64,000 nucleotides of DNA from Trichosphaerium sp. ATCC 40318 (lineage: Eukaryota > Discosea > Flabellinia > Trichosidae), in NCBI GenBank assembly GCA_038496445.1, contig JALMLS010000268.1, positions 310,001 through 374,000 of the forward strand, read 5' to 3'. The notes under the pieces were generated by a model. That model saw nothing but the letters and a program-made list of their open reading frames with translations. It had not been told where the DNA came from and did no database searches. Made by a program: the position numbers and the translations under genes. This document shows positions 45,772 through 57,689 of this stretch, one piece after another. Each line of letters opens with the position of its first letter. Positions within the stretch are counted from its first letter, which is position 1.

Positions 45772-45873
45772 ACTAGCAGGCCAATGCAGGATCTTTTATT
45801 TACAGGCATGTGTACTGGAGGTGACGCCCACCAGACCCAACTACAGCGGTGCTTGGTGATTGTACGTTGTTGT

Positions 45874-47569
45874 CTAAGACAAAGACAAACGAGCCATCAA
45901 TGGAATATGGTCAGATGGGAAATCAGGACTAGGTAGTGCAATGTGCCTTTTGGGTGTAAAATGTTAGGGTAATACACCAAGCTTATTACGTACTTGTCAT
46001 ATGGCGCTTCTGGGTGCAGCTTGAGTACGGCGCTTGTTTTAATATTTTCGCTCGTCCATATGTAATCTAGCGTCGCCACAAAGTCCTCTACAAAACGGAT
46101 AACGTTCAGCCAATAGATAATTCTACGATACAAAAATCCGAAAAAATAAAGAAATAATGTCATTTCTTAATCACGCACTCGTGTAATTAGTGAATTCTGG
46201 CTCGCCCACTACAGCGTGTTAGAGTATGATTTTATGTCATGCAAATGCCCTGTAAAGCGTACCGGTAGAACCATAAGTGCTCTTCAAATTTAGCTTGCTT
46301 TGGAGGTCTTTCTACATTTATCTTTAGTTGTCTCTCAACATTGACAGGAAATTTAATAAAAAAGTGTGCACCGTAGTTGTGTGTATGCCATCGAAGGTGA
46401 GGTCTTTGTGATTAGAAGGTGCAACTTGTCCATCCATGATGAGGTAAGTTGCTGAAGATGGCTGGCTATTAAAGTCACCACAAATGACAACATGCTCCGC
46501 ATTGTGCTTTTTCATCAAACTGTGAACTATATCTGTCATAATTTTAGCTTGCCAGGCCTTAATTGCCCTGTGTCTCGGGCTCCAAGCGAGATGCGTATTT
46601 ACAATTACTACACGTGAATCCGTCCCTAGCGCTTGCATAAGGGACATTGATTTAACAGCGAAACAGAATCGCACCCACCTTTGATAGAGAGCAATGCAAA
46701 ATGCGCCAAGTCGTGCCTGTGGTTAAAGGATTTGCGAAATCTAGGATTGCCCACAATGTATCCACCACGCACAAACGCTTCATTAAAAGGTATAGTGTAC
46801 TGGTCTTTGCGTTAGCGCATCGTAAAAAGTTATGTCATAAAAATGGGGTATTTACTTGTTCAACCATCTCAAACCTACACGAAACGTCGGTTACAACCAA
46901 AAAAAAGACTACATCATTGTCAGTGATTGTAGTTAACGCACTTTTCCTTTGACCAAAACATGGCACAACCGAAGGCAGTATCTGTTTCAGAAACACCTTT
47001 TACGTGTTTACCAAATCTACCTTTGCCAACTTGCACTGAATCGTACGTGTCCAAAATTCTTACATAATCGTTGTTGTATGCTGAATTCTCCACCTCCTAT
47101 TCAGCTAATATTCAGTTGTTTGCTAAAAAATACGTTTGCGCATGGCGATATTGTGACACCCACAGAAGGGTGTTAAAAAAGACAAGCTGATTTTTGGTCC
47201 ACAATGACAAACATGTCACTAACACCTTACACAAACAGATCAATTGGCGAGGTTTACCTGCAAACACAGTATGTCTGGCTTGAGTGCTTTGAATTCTTGC
47301 TCAATGAGGTTCAATCTAAACGGCCACTCTTTGGCATGTTTAGGAGTGTATGGAAAATCGCTTAGGGTTTGCGCAAGAACGTTGTAGCTCATCACCTTAA
47401 ATGAGTTGTCTGGTACTGGATCCTATCGAGTTTTTAGTACATTTTACAACAATATCCGGCACAACGACCTTACACACTTCCACGAACTCATATTTATGGT
47501 CTTTTACGCGTCAGCACAATAGGGGGTCAATATACGTGCCAACTTTGGTACAGTAGCTTTTATTAGCAT
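45874..47569 (-). CDS. CCR4/nocturnin/ANGEL-type EEP nuclease
   Basis: Probable start ATG 47569 (MLIKATVPK), stop at 45874-45876, about ten exons. Endonuclease/exonuclease/phosphatase motifs in order: NSFKVMSYNVLAQTLSDFPY, RLNLIEQEFKALKPDILCLQ, VKGVSETDTAFGCAMFWSKE, VVIVNTHLAWSPRHRAIKAW, HVVICGDFNSQPSSATYLIM, NHKDLTFDG, VATLDYIWTSENIK and LPSPDFPSDHIPLMARLSLS. The Asn, GDFN and SDH residues that bind metal and phosphate are present. Family members remove poly(A) tails or act on 2'-5' or NADPH phosphates; I cannot choose between them. There is no LRR domain as in CCR4 itself. The intended exon after LCLQ holding the catalytic Glu (QEV) was not found cleanly. Confidence 0.8.
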
Positions 47570-47717
47570 GTTTTCTCCTAACGGTGGCTCCACGAAGAAC
47601 GCGTGCGCCAGAGAGCAGCATTGGGGCGTGTTTGACTAGTTTTGAAAGCTGCATTATATATTGCGTATATTTTTTGTCAGTTTTACCAACTACCTTGCAC
47701 CAGTAGTACTCGTAGCG

Positions 47718-49705
47718 ATGGAAAAAGAAGCAGACTTCCCGTCAAGCCCAAAGGGAAAAGCCAGTGGCGAAGCCAGAGCTCCTCCAATTAAAAAAAAGCG
47801 CAGCAGCAAGCGGTTTTCATTCAGGTACGCTTTGCAAAGCCGAGTTTGGAATAAGAGGTCAATTACGTCTTAAACTGGATGTTAGTTCAAAACGTAGATC
47901 ATCTACGAGTTACAAAGGCAAAACAGGCATGGAATGGAGTCCTCCTGTGCGTAATAGCAAAGCGAAGAAGCTAGACGACAACTACATTTATCGTGGTGTG
48001 GCGTTGTACCCATTCCAACCAGGTATACGCGATTTTTTGTGTAATATTACGTATATATTTTCGTGACAAGTTATAGAACGCGTTGATTCTATTTTCTGCC
48101 ATTATGCGTCACATAACAATTAAACCTTTTTAAGCATCACATACGTTATACTAACTTGTGTACTGGAAAGAATCTGGATCTCAACACCAGCTTGTGCTTA
48201 AAAAAGGGCAACGCGTGTGGGTATTGAAACGAGGCTTGAATTGCAACGGTTGGGCGAAATGTGAATCAAAGGACGTGAAAGGATGGGTTCCCGAAACCTA
48301 CCTAAAGATGCGTACGAACTCTAAAAAGAAAAAGAAAAAAGGAGTTGACGACCAAGACGACGATATAGAACTACCAAGTGGCGCTCCGCCAATGCCCAAC
48401 ACAAAGTTTTTCAGGCACACATTTTCAGTAAAAGACACACAAAACCCAGAGGGAGACTTTAATTTTGTTGGCGAAGCGGCAGCAGATGGTAGCCAAGGAG
48501 CCAGACTTTCCAGCAGATCAAGGAGGAGTTCGATGTTTAGAAGCTCTAGATCTAAGAACTCAAAAAGTAGAACACCAAGAACGCCAAGGTCGAAAAAGAG
48601 TGCGAATAAGGACAGCCCAAGAAAGCAAGGATTGACCGTTGATAACTTCCTCGAAGAAGAAACAGTAGCGGCCTCACAAGCACCAATCTCTGACACGTCA
48701 ATCCAAGTTAGTGCTTCAGTTGCAGTGACCACGCCATCTTCGAACGAACAGGATAGTGAGGTTGTTTCAGCACGCAAAGCCAAGGAGACACCACGTCTGG
48801 CATTTGGAGGGCAACAAGGTGTTTACTACCCAAAGGTGTCAACAACCGCCATTAAGCTTCAAGTTAATGACGATGATCAAAACACATCACAACAATTTCA
48901 GCCAGTTTATCCGGATATGGATGAGCCAATCGTACGTGTTGCACAACTTTCTTTTTCTTTTTCTTTTTCTTTTTTTTTTTTTTCTGCAATTTCTTCGTTG
49001 AAGACGGCTATAGCTTGACTCAGATGTTATGCTCATACTGTTTTTGTAGCATATGCCACCTCCAGTTGCTGCAACAGCATCGTATAATGCGGAAATGTCC
49101 ATAGACGCGGAGCTCGATCTAGATATGGACAATATCAATATGGACGAATTGATGGATGGTTTAACCGGCGCGGATTTAGAGGATTTAGAGTTAACGCTGG
49201 CTGATGTCGATATCGATATTGCACAACTTGACACCAAGTCAAGCATGATGCTAAACGCGGATGCAATTGTGTCTGCACGATCGCACCCACAACAAGCTTT
49301 AGGTTCGGCACCTGCAGACCAAGCATACGAACCAAACGAATTGGTAAGTTAACTTTGCAATAAGTACGGTAATTGACATTGTTCGAAGGAACTTTTGGGA
49401 CAATCTTCGTTCCATCAACAAAGTTTCAAAGCACTCAACTCAATGGTTCAAGACTGTGAAAAAGTAAATCAAGAGTTAGCAGAGCTTAGCAATATGCCAG
49501 AGGATGCAGATATCGGTGCGTAAACAAGAGCTGCACACTATCATCACATTCAACAATTTAGCCGCTAACACCAGTATACATAGATGGCAATGCTCATGTC
49601 TCTGTGAATGCCAGTGTATCAGTTACTATGGGTGAAACAGAATCAGGGAGTGAACCTAACAACGCACTGAAAGCGTTAATGGCTGACATGGGTGTCAACA
49701 TGTAA
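47718..49705 (+). CDS. SH3-domain protein with long disordered acidic and basic tail
   Basis: Start ATG 47718 (MEKEADFPSSPKGKASGEAR), six exons, stop TAA 49703-49705. After a basic Ser-rich head comes an SH3 domain split by an intron: YRGVALYPFQP, then QLVLKKGQRVWVLKRGLNCN, GWAKCESKDVKGWVPETYLK. The rest is low-complexity: SRSRRSSMFRSSRSKNSKSR, then an acidic part (DAELDLDMDNINMDELMDGL) and VSVNASVSVTMGETESGSEP. SH3 domains bind PxxP ligands; this one may be a cytoskeletal or signalling adaptor, but I recognise no orthologue. It is divergent from the EEP nuclease gene with about 150 bp between starts. A T-rich (CTTTTT) repeat lies in the intron at 48950-48985. Confidence 0.75.
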
Positions 49706-49947
49706 AAAACCATTTTATTGAAAAAGTAGTGCTCGAGATTGGATCCGGGTACACACAATACATACAATGTATAACACGTTCAAAACCTTCACAAAAAGTG
49801 AGGTAAAGGCAATGCGAGTTCTTGTACTCCGTGCTTATGAGCACGCACAACAAGTACAGATCATTGTTACTTAAACGTAACAGCAGTAGTTCAAATCATG
49901 AGTTTGTAGTACTCAAATATATGTTACGAATAAAACCTAATTTATTA

Positions 49948-51227
49948 CTATAGTTCTACATTGTTTGGGACTTTTTGTGGCGCGATAGCCTGTGTTGTGG
50001 GCTTAGGTATCGTATATTCATACAACACTGTCCCTTCGCTGTTTATAAACCGCGTTTCCATGTTGGTTGGGGATAGTTGTACTTCAAGGAAGCCACCAGC
50101 GATATCTAGAAAACAAATGTAAACTCTGGTACATTTACACTTGTGAGCACCTGTGCTAAAATACTTGAGGCTACCTACGGGGACAGCGTCATCGTGTTTT
50201 CGATGATTGTGGGCATGGGCTCCACAACCTACGGAGAAAATAAAGAGGTTGCTTTGTTAGCTGCACCTTACCGCTCACAAAGTAACTCATTGACCCATCT
50301 AAAAAGTGTTGTAGGGCATGCTCGTGTCCTGCCAGGTACGCAGCTACGCCATACTGTTCTAGAAGAGGGCTAAAGCGATGCTGCAAAGCTGGTGTTGGCC
50401 CGTGGTATGCAACTGATCTGTTGGTGCGGGATGATAAGTGGGTAGGTTGGACTAGACAGACTGCTTCAAAACGTACAAAATCGGGTGATGTCCAACAACG
50501 ATCTTCCATGAAGCATTTGACATCTTCAACTCATTTTCAAGCCAATCAAGCTGTTCCTTGGCTTGCCATCCACCATGAACAATTACTAGTTTGGTGTTAC
50601 CAGAATGAGCAGCCCCAAAAAGAGAGTTGTGCCTGTTGTATCAGTGTGGAATATCTGTAATGTTTGATTGCTGTTCGGTATGTTATGCGACGTCGTGTAC
50701 CACATCGACTCAAAGTGCCAACGGTCTGACCTGTCCGAATATGCTATTTGAGCGCTTACGTTGGACATGTGGTCGTGGTTGCCGGCTATTTGGAACCATC
50801 TGATCCAAAAAGTTAGGAATTGATACCATTCTACGAAAACTGCGTCTTACGTCATTGGACTAGCGTATACATCCTCAAAAGTCTTCTTAAATTGTATGTC
50901 GTCCACAGAAGATACGCCTGACCTTAGTTCAAAGTGAGTGTCCTGTAAATAAAACGTGTAGAATTGTACAACGTGCCAATAAAAATTGTCTCCCAAACCC
51001 ACAACAAAAGACAGGTTTCTGTCGCTGTACATACTATCCAATTGGTTTGCGACATTGATCTGTAAATCTGTGGTATACGGAGAGCCATAGTGTCCTGATG
51101 AGCACTTAGCTGCTTTTGAGCTAATAAGCGTACCTCCCCAGTCTCCTATTGCTACAAATCGCAACTGACAGGTGCAAACCGATACTAATAGAGCGACTGC
51201 TAATGCCACTGTACGCACATGCATCAT
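49948..51227 (-). CDS. Secreted purple (tartrate-resistant) acid phosphatase
   Basis: Start ATG 51227; MMHVRTVALAVALLVSVCTC is a signal peptide. All five metallophosphatase blocks are readable: FVAIGDWGG, VVGLGDNFYW, WFQIAGNHDHMSN, VIVHGGWQAKEQLDWLENEL for the fourth region and YLAGHEHALQHF. These carry the Asp, Asn and His ligands of the Fe-metal centre. The order and size (about 330 residues) match the small animal-type ACP5 class rather than the large plant type. About seven exons, ending at a TAG complement at 49948-49950. It is probably secreted or lysosomal and hydrolyses phosphomonoesters. Confidence 0.88.
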
Positions 51228-51541
51228 CTTGCTATTTAAATAACAAAATGTAGATGCCACGTCACTCAAGCGTGGCTTATGTTCAAAAATGAAGAATATT
51301 GTCCGAACAGGGGAGTAGTGCCTTATTTAGTGCTACTACAAACTAGGTAGTGAATGATGCGTCGTTAAAAACTGTGATTCAGAACACTTGTGATATACGA
51401 CTGCTGTTTATTTATTGTATGTACGGAGTAGTAGCCGTATGAGCGCAGGCACAATTTGAAAAAAAATTAAAGAGGGTTGCACCTAAGACCCTTTGTTTTT
51501 GACATGTCTTGTAATGGGGGCGTTATAATTTTTGTTTGTAT
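51228..51541. other. Intergenic: upstream of the phosphatase gene, downstream of importin-5
   Basis: 314 bp without a convincing frame. It should contain the phosphatase promoter and the importin-5 3' untranslated region. I see nothing specific. Confidence 0.35.
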
Positions 51542-54500
51542 TTATTCTTCTTCGTCTTGCCTCTGGTAATTCGCTAGATTGGTCAGAATGTCACGTATCA
51601 CGTTTTGGTAATCGGCAGGGAGTGCGCTAATGGCGCCATTTATCAAGTCCGGATGAAGTGTCTTTTTCATCTGATCGAGAACGGCGAGGATGCGGTTCTG
51701 GCCCTTTGCATCGATGAACTCTGTACCAACTACTTCACAAAAGATTTTAAACAGGTGCGGTGTGTGTTCTCCTTTTTGACCGAGGACTATTTGACCCAAT
51801 TGTTTACTAAGGATAAGTATTAATAAAGGCAAGACCAATCCAAAACAATTATAATGAAAAAAAAAAAAAAGAGAACAGTTTTGTGTGGATTTGTTGTTTT
51901 AACGCGTACTCTTCCAACATGGAACACAACTGCTTGTGAATGACAGCAGACTCAACTATATCCTTATCACATGGTAGCCAGGAAACGTACATGGTCACCA
52001 ACTACAAGCAATAGCGTTAGAAACTGAGTGAGTAATGAATACTCTTTTCATCAGTACGCACTTGAGGGATATCACCTGCGTGTTGGCGCTGGTATAGTAT
52101 CATTTTACCGACCGAAGAAATGGCGTTATCAGTTGCAGGGGCGCCTGGACCATATCGGGAACCGTCGGCATTGATCACTTGGAGCAATTTTTGTATAACA
52201 TCTATACACAAGAATAAGTCCACACAAGCCTAAGCTTCATAATCACGAACCTTTTACGAACGGTGCAAATGCTTCACCACCACGTTGTGCGCATACACCC
52301 ATACCATATACTGCTGCTTGACGTAATGCTGCGTTTTCAGCAAATATGTTTGGAATGACTTGTTGCAAGAAGGCTTGGAACAATTGTACAATCATCTAAA
52401 ATAGAAAAAAAAGCGTTAACAAGCGCGGACATAATTAAGAGGGAATGACGCGATCAACTTACCTCAGGTGAACCGCAGTGCTCTATGACATCATCAAATA
52501 TACAGACGGCAAGATGTCTGTCAGATTGGTGCTTGGATTGGAGCAGTTGTGCCACAACCTTACCGAGCTGTGGGAATAAAGGCAAAAATTGTTGTTTGTT
52601 CCAACGACAAAGAGCACCCACAATTTCAGCCAACTTGAAAAAAAAAAGACAAGTGAGTATTCAAATAAAAAAAAAAAGTAACTTAAAACAAAAAACCCAA
52701 ATACCTCAGCTTCACAAAGATTGTCTCGTTCCTCGTCTTCAAGAAGTTCACGTGCAGATAGACCTTGCTCAATCTTGGAGAGTTCAGCTATAAAAAATGT
52801 CGTTAATACAAAAGATTGGGTGACAAGTTACGAAAAGATTGTATACCAGCTCGCGCATTTCGTCTGGTGTGTACCCAGTTCAAAACTTGCTCAATAATGT
52901 TAATGTTTACTGCAATATGTTCTTGTGTGAGGCCATTGTCGCCCAAGTACATGATGCACTCATGGACACATTCAATTTCGGCTTGCAAGATATCAGGATC
53001 TTGAATTTCTGCCATTTCGTCTTGAATTGCAGATAGCTACAAGTGGAGCATGTCACGAGAATGAACGGTGTAATTAACAACGTACAAGTTCAGTGAGGAT
53101 AGCAGTCCATAGCGCTGTAATGTTGGCAGCACCTTGTCCTGTTTTTTGTACATTCAATACACATGCGCGCAACAACAGAGGTATTGTGTTTAATGAAGCG
53201 ATACGAACACGTGAGGCTGAGTTAAGGAGGCTATAATAAAATTTTGAATCAAAAGAAAAGAAGTCGAAAAGGTCTAAGGATATCTTCATGGAGGTAGAAT
53301 TTAAGTTGTGGGAGCACAATCTTCAAAATTTGTTCAACCCATTCTATGATACCTTCCTTTAACCTGTATGTGTATGCTAGAGCACTCGGTTAGATGCACC
53401 TCAACGGGATAAAATGTGTACCATAGAGCATGTTGATGGCAGATGCCTTCTCTTCCATACCGGCTGTGTGAACAGCAATCCTCTATTAACTACTATCAGT
53501 ATACGAAAAAGACGTAGTATGTCAAAGTTACCCTGTCCTCTACTTCGACTTCGTCCCATCCTTCAGCAAGGTCGGCTTCACCGCCTTCATCTAATAAAGT
53601 AATTTCCAATTGTTGATCAGCAATAGCCATTACAGGTGGAAGCACCTAAAAGCGCAAGTGAATGAGCTAGGAGCTTTCTTTCGTTGAACAAACAGAAAAT
53701 TATATATATGGCGCATACCATTCCCAAGTAAGGAACAAAGTCTTTGCCCAAGCATCTACATATTCTGACCCAAGCCTGTAATATGTAGTCACGTTGTGGG
53801 TCATCGTTTTCCATGCCCTTATCGAGATCTGCCTTTAGCATATCCATAATGACGCGCACATCATCAAAAAAGCGTTCTTTGCCTACAGAGCATCCTACCA
53901 AACTGACACATTCCAAAGCTTTACCACGCAATTTACGATATTCTTTGGAGCGTGCTTTGGCGAGAATGTTCTTCATCACTGGGATGACAGTGTCATAGTA
54001 CTAATTTAAAAAATATTAGGCAAAAAATTCCATGAACAAAATAAGATTGTGGCGCCACGTACTTTAGTGAAATTGGCTTTTGAGCAATCAGCAACGGCTG
54101 CGATTGCAGTTACAGCTTGTTCTTGAAGCCTTATATTGCCGGAGTTTAGAAGCATCAATAACTTGGACATGATGAGTTCTAGATATGGTGGTACAAATTT
54201 GGCATCAAATTTTTCCATAAAGTTAATTATGGCGGCGCCAGCGTGACATTGAACTCTACAAAATAATTAAACTTGTGTGGTAATCATATTATTATAGGTA
54301 CCTCAAGTTGGCAGTATCGTCCATTAAACTCATGAGCGCAGGTAGGGCTTGCGTGTGAAAGTTCATCTGAAATCCAGGCTATAGAAAGGGGCAAGTCAGT
54401 AAGGAAATTAATTGGTTAGGTTTTTTTTTAACGTACACCGAAATCGCTAGACATCTGTCCAACAGCGTTTGCAGCTGCCCAACGCACGAGCGGATGAGGA

Positions 54501-56284
54501 TCTGCAAAGCGAGGAAGAACAGCTGGTACAATATTTGCTAGGTTAGGTCCCATTTCAGCAACACATCCTTCACCAATCTGTGCCAAAGCGATTAATCCAG
54601 CACGTCTGTGCTTCCAGTTTCCATCCGAAAGCAATTTTGGTATTTGATCGAACATGATAGGAATAATTTGTTTGCCACCACAGGCAATAGACAAACGATC
54701 TAGATACTCTTCAGCAATGTTCCAGTTGGTATTTTCTAAATTATTTCTATCATCTTCTTGCGTGTTCCATTCAGCTACATCTTCCTCGATTTCAAGCATC
54801 ATCGAGATAAGAATACGTAATGTATTTGCAAAGTACCCTTCAATGGCGCTTGCAGTTTCGCCCTTGTCGCTTTCAGCGATTGAAATAAGGAATTCGGTAC
54901 TTGATTGACGAACATCTAAAATACCAGTGAGGTCCAATCAATCAAAAAAAAAAAAGCAAAACGACGTTATCATTTCTTTTGAAAGGGACATTAAACGCAC
55001 GATCGTCTAATTGTTTGGCGTCGGATATTTTTATCATTTCCGCAATAATTGGTTGTAAATGGAATTTCAAGAAAGCAGGTGATAGCTCAGCCAAATCTGA
55101 GAATAGCTGAATTGCTTGTTTTGCAGTGTCTTCATCGTTCATTTGTAGTGCCTTTGAAATAATCTAGAGCATTATTAGTTTTTTACGCCAAACACTGGGG
55201 AAGAAGGAAGAGTACGCACGCTCAACATGGCAGGTAAATATTTAGCCAATTCTCTAACTTGCTCAACAGAATCGCAAAACTGCGTTGCGTAGGCAAAGGC
55301 GGTAAACGCTTGCAAACCAGACCTTACATTAGCATCACCTAATCCTGAAACCCAAATAGGCGTCAACTGTGGAAACAACGGTTTTAATTTGTCGCCCATG
55401 TACGCTACGAGCTTCGAGTATATGGTCATTGCGGCCTAAAACAAATAAGAAGGAGTGACAGTTGCTGATGCCGAAATAGTTTAAAACCTAAATCAGGTGT
55501 CTACGGATGTTCAAATTTCTGGTGTAAGCGCAGTAATTCAAGCACAATCAAAATAGATTGATGACATACCTCACGATGAGCAGGATTTGGGGATCGTGAG
55601 TACTCGACTAGAAACGGAAAAAGTTGATTCCACTCGCCTAAAATAGTTAGCAGAGGTACAACTAGGTGATAAGCTTCACGGCTTTTTTGATTGAGCATAA
55701 AAAAAAAAAATTGATTAATAACCAAATCGGCTTGGAGCCTCGTTTACGCATGGAATTAATTAAAACATCCACGAAAGGCGTTACAGATAACCATTTTAAC
55801 GAACTCTATTTGTACGCACCGTTTTTACTAATAGCCACCATAACCATAGCCACACATTCTGTTGCTTGTCGTAGAACGTTGGGGTTAGCCTCATTCTTGA
55901 GAACTAGCACTATTTTAGTGTTTTGAACTTTACACGTTTACTAACCCTCTAACAAGGTGCCCTGTGTAAATGCACGCGCTTCTGCGTCCAATTGCTCCCA
56001 CATTCCCTCTTTCACAATTGCACCGCGCAGCAAAATGGCGCCAAGCGATCGTATCTAACACTGTAGTCATAACCAATGGCGCTTATTTAAAAATGCGAAA
56101 AAACAAAGTACAATAAACAAACCTTCAGGTCAGCGCTTCGCTTTGTAGCTTCTAACAATAACATGACAATTGCTTTGGGATTAGACTGTCGAAGCTTCTC
56201 GAACATGCTTTGGGCATTATTACGCGCAGCATTGTCTGCGCTGGTTATATTCGCCAATAGCTGTTCGAATTGTTGAAACTCCAT
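51542..56284 (-). CDS. IPO5: Importin-5 / Kap121 (RanBP5) karyopherin
   Basis: Start ATG 56284 (MEFQQFEQLLANITSADNAA), stop at 51542-51544, about 15-18 exons, over 1000 residues of HEAT repeats. Diagnostic stretches are WNTQEDDRNNLENTNWNIAE (the acidic insert region), ACGGKQIIPIMFDQIPKLLS, NWKHRRAGLIALAQIGEGC, DPHPLVRWAAANAVGQMSSD, LRGKALECVSLVGCSVGKER, DPQRDYILQAWVRICRCLGK and the C-terminus ISALPADYQNVIRDILTNLA. Importin-5 carries ribosomal proteins and histones through the nuclear pore and releases them on Ran-GTP binding. All exons read in one direction with no breaks. Confidence 0.93.
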
Positions 56285-56407
56285 ACGAAACTTTTGATGT
56301 GAGGCGTTTTGCGCAAATACCGCGTTTCAACAAGTTATGAATTTTATTTTCGGTTGGTTTTTTTTACAAATTAAGTCGCAATCAAATCTATCAATGGCCT
56401 CTTCTGT

Positions 56408-57200
56408 TTACGAGCATTGGGCACTTTTGTAGAGCGTTTGCATTGGTATTAGTACAATAGGTGTGAATTTTCTCATTGGCAGCCTGTCAGTTCGCTTTTG
56501 CTTTAGATCCCTGCATCGCGCTTTAAAGCATACCCCGAGCTTTGTTCGTGGCGTGAAGGCAGAGCGAAAGCGTGGGCGCTGGGACTGTCTCGTATCCTTT
56601 CTCGTGCTTTTTCTCGTGCCATATTTGTATTTTAGCGCGGCTTTTGACCCACGAAGCATAAAGTCGGCTTCGTAGTACTCTATCTGCATTCGTGCTTTGG
56701 CGCTGTCTCTTTCAGCCGCTCTGCGGGTGGCATAGTCGCGGTGGTCGTGGTGATTCGTATAAACAACATCTCTATTCACAGGTAAGTAAAAGGGTTTCTA
56801 ACAAAAAAGAGCAACACGTACGCTAGATCTGGGTTCTGGCCATTTCTTTGAACTGACTTTTTCGCCTTGCAACCTACGCGCTGTTATCTCTTTTTATTGG
56901 CTATGGGGTTTAAAAGTACCTGGGTGAAGACACTGGTAGTAAAATCTCTTGTACTCGGCGCCTTTGGGGAGCCTACGAAAAAGTATCAGCACGTGTGTAT
57001 GTCAATCAACACCTTTGCGAGGGTATGTGTACGTACCGCCTGCCAATATTCTTCCAGGTTGCGCCGTCAATACTGAGGTCTGCTGTGTGAGGTACATTCA
57101 CTCTAACTTTGTAGGAGAACATGCCTACGAGCCCTTTTGGTAGTTGAAAGCTAGGTTGAAGGTCCTGTGGTGAGTGCATGGTATTTGAATGTCCGAACAT
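56408..57200 (-). CDS. WRKY/GCM-type zinc-finger protein
   Basis: Four exons: 57037-57200, 56920-56972, 56822-56873 and 56408-56771, giving 210 residues with all phases consistent. Residues 46-100 form a WRKY-type zinc finger spread over all four exons: DGATWKNIGRRLPKG, KRFYYQCLHPGCKAKKSVQ and ADVVYTNHHDH. The ligands are C69-x4-C74-x23-H98-x-H100, exactly the spacing of plant group I/II WRKY fingers. The usual WRKYGQK is replaced by WKNIGRR. The C-terminal 100 residues are very basic (RRAAERDSAKARMQ, KYGTRKSTRKDTRQSQRPRF). WRKY proteins bind W-box DNA through the heptapeptide; with this signature the DNA target is likely different. Outside plants the fold is known from some protists and early fungi, and from the GCM and FLYWCH relatives. 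Confidence 0.8.
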
Positions 57201-57689
57201 GTTAAGAGGAGTGGTGGGCTTTGTGTTTGTGTTCGTTTTTTGACATAGAGATCGATAGTCAAATCAATCACTCGAAACTTAACATTCGTGTGCCTGAACC
57301 AGGTCATAAGTTCGTTATACTACGCCACACATACAGTTGAAAGTTACTGTGCCAAGAAGGGAACGTGTAAACAGCATTAATAGGTGCAAAAATGTTGGAT
57401 GTTGGTGCTACAGTTGCACGTGATTGACAATTCTTCATACGGATAAACTACTTCTCAGATTGACCTCAGCTGAAAACAGTGCTGAGTAAAAGGGTTACAT
57501 AAGAGGTGTACGTCCGAGTTATCGCTTAAAGTCATAGTCGGGTTTTTGATGCTGATAATATTAAACGTTTTGTTTCGTTTTTTCATGCCAAAATCGTACT
57601 TGTGCACAATATAATTATTAACCACCAATTTGTGATTCCGGCAAGAGCACTTCTATCAATCAGTGCGCTGACTAGTTAGGAGGTTGCGA
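57201..57689. promoter_or_regulatory. Shared upstream region of the WRKY-type and Ras/DH genes
   Basis: 489 bp between divergent start codons. Only short frames. One CACGTG palindrome lies near 57418. It probably contains both promoters. Confidence 0.35.

Noticed and set aside
56408-57097. Alternative start at ATG 57097 (MYLTQQTSVL) in another frame for the WRKY-type gene
   Set aside because: It also stays open, but it gives low-complexity sequence, whereas the frame from ATG 57200 with the GCGTAG acceptor yields exact zinc-finger spacing.
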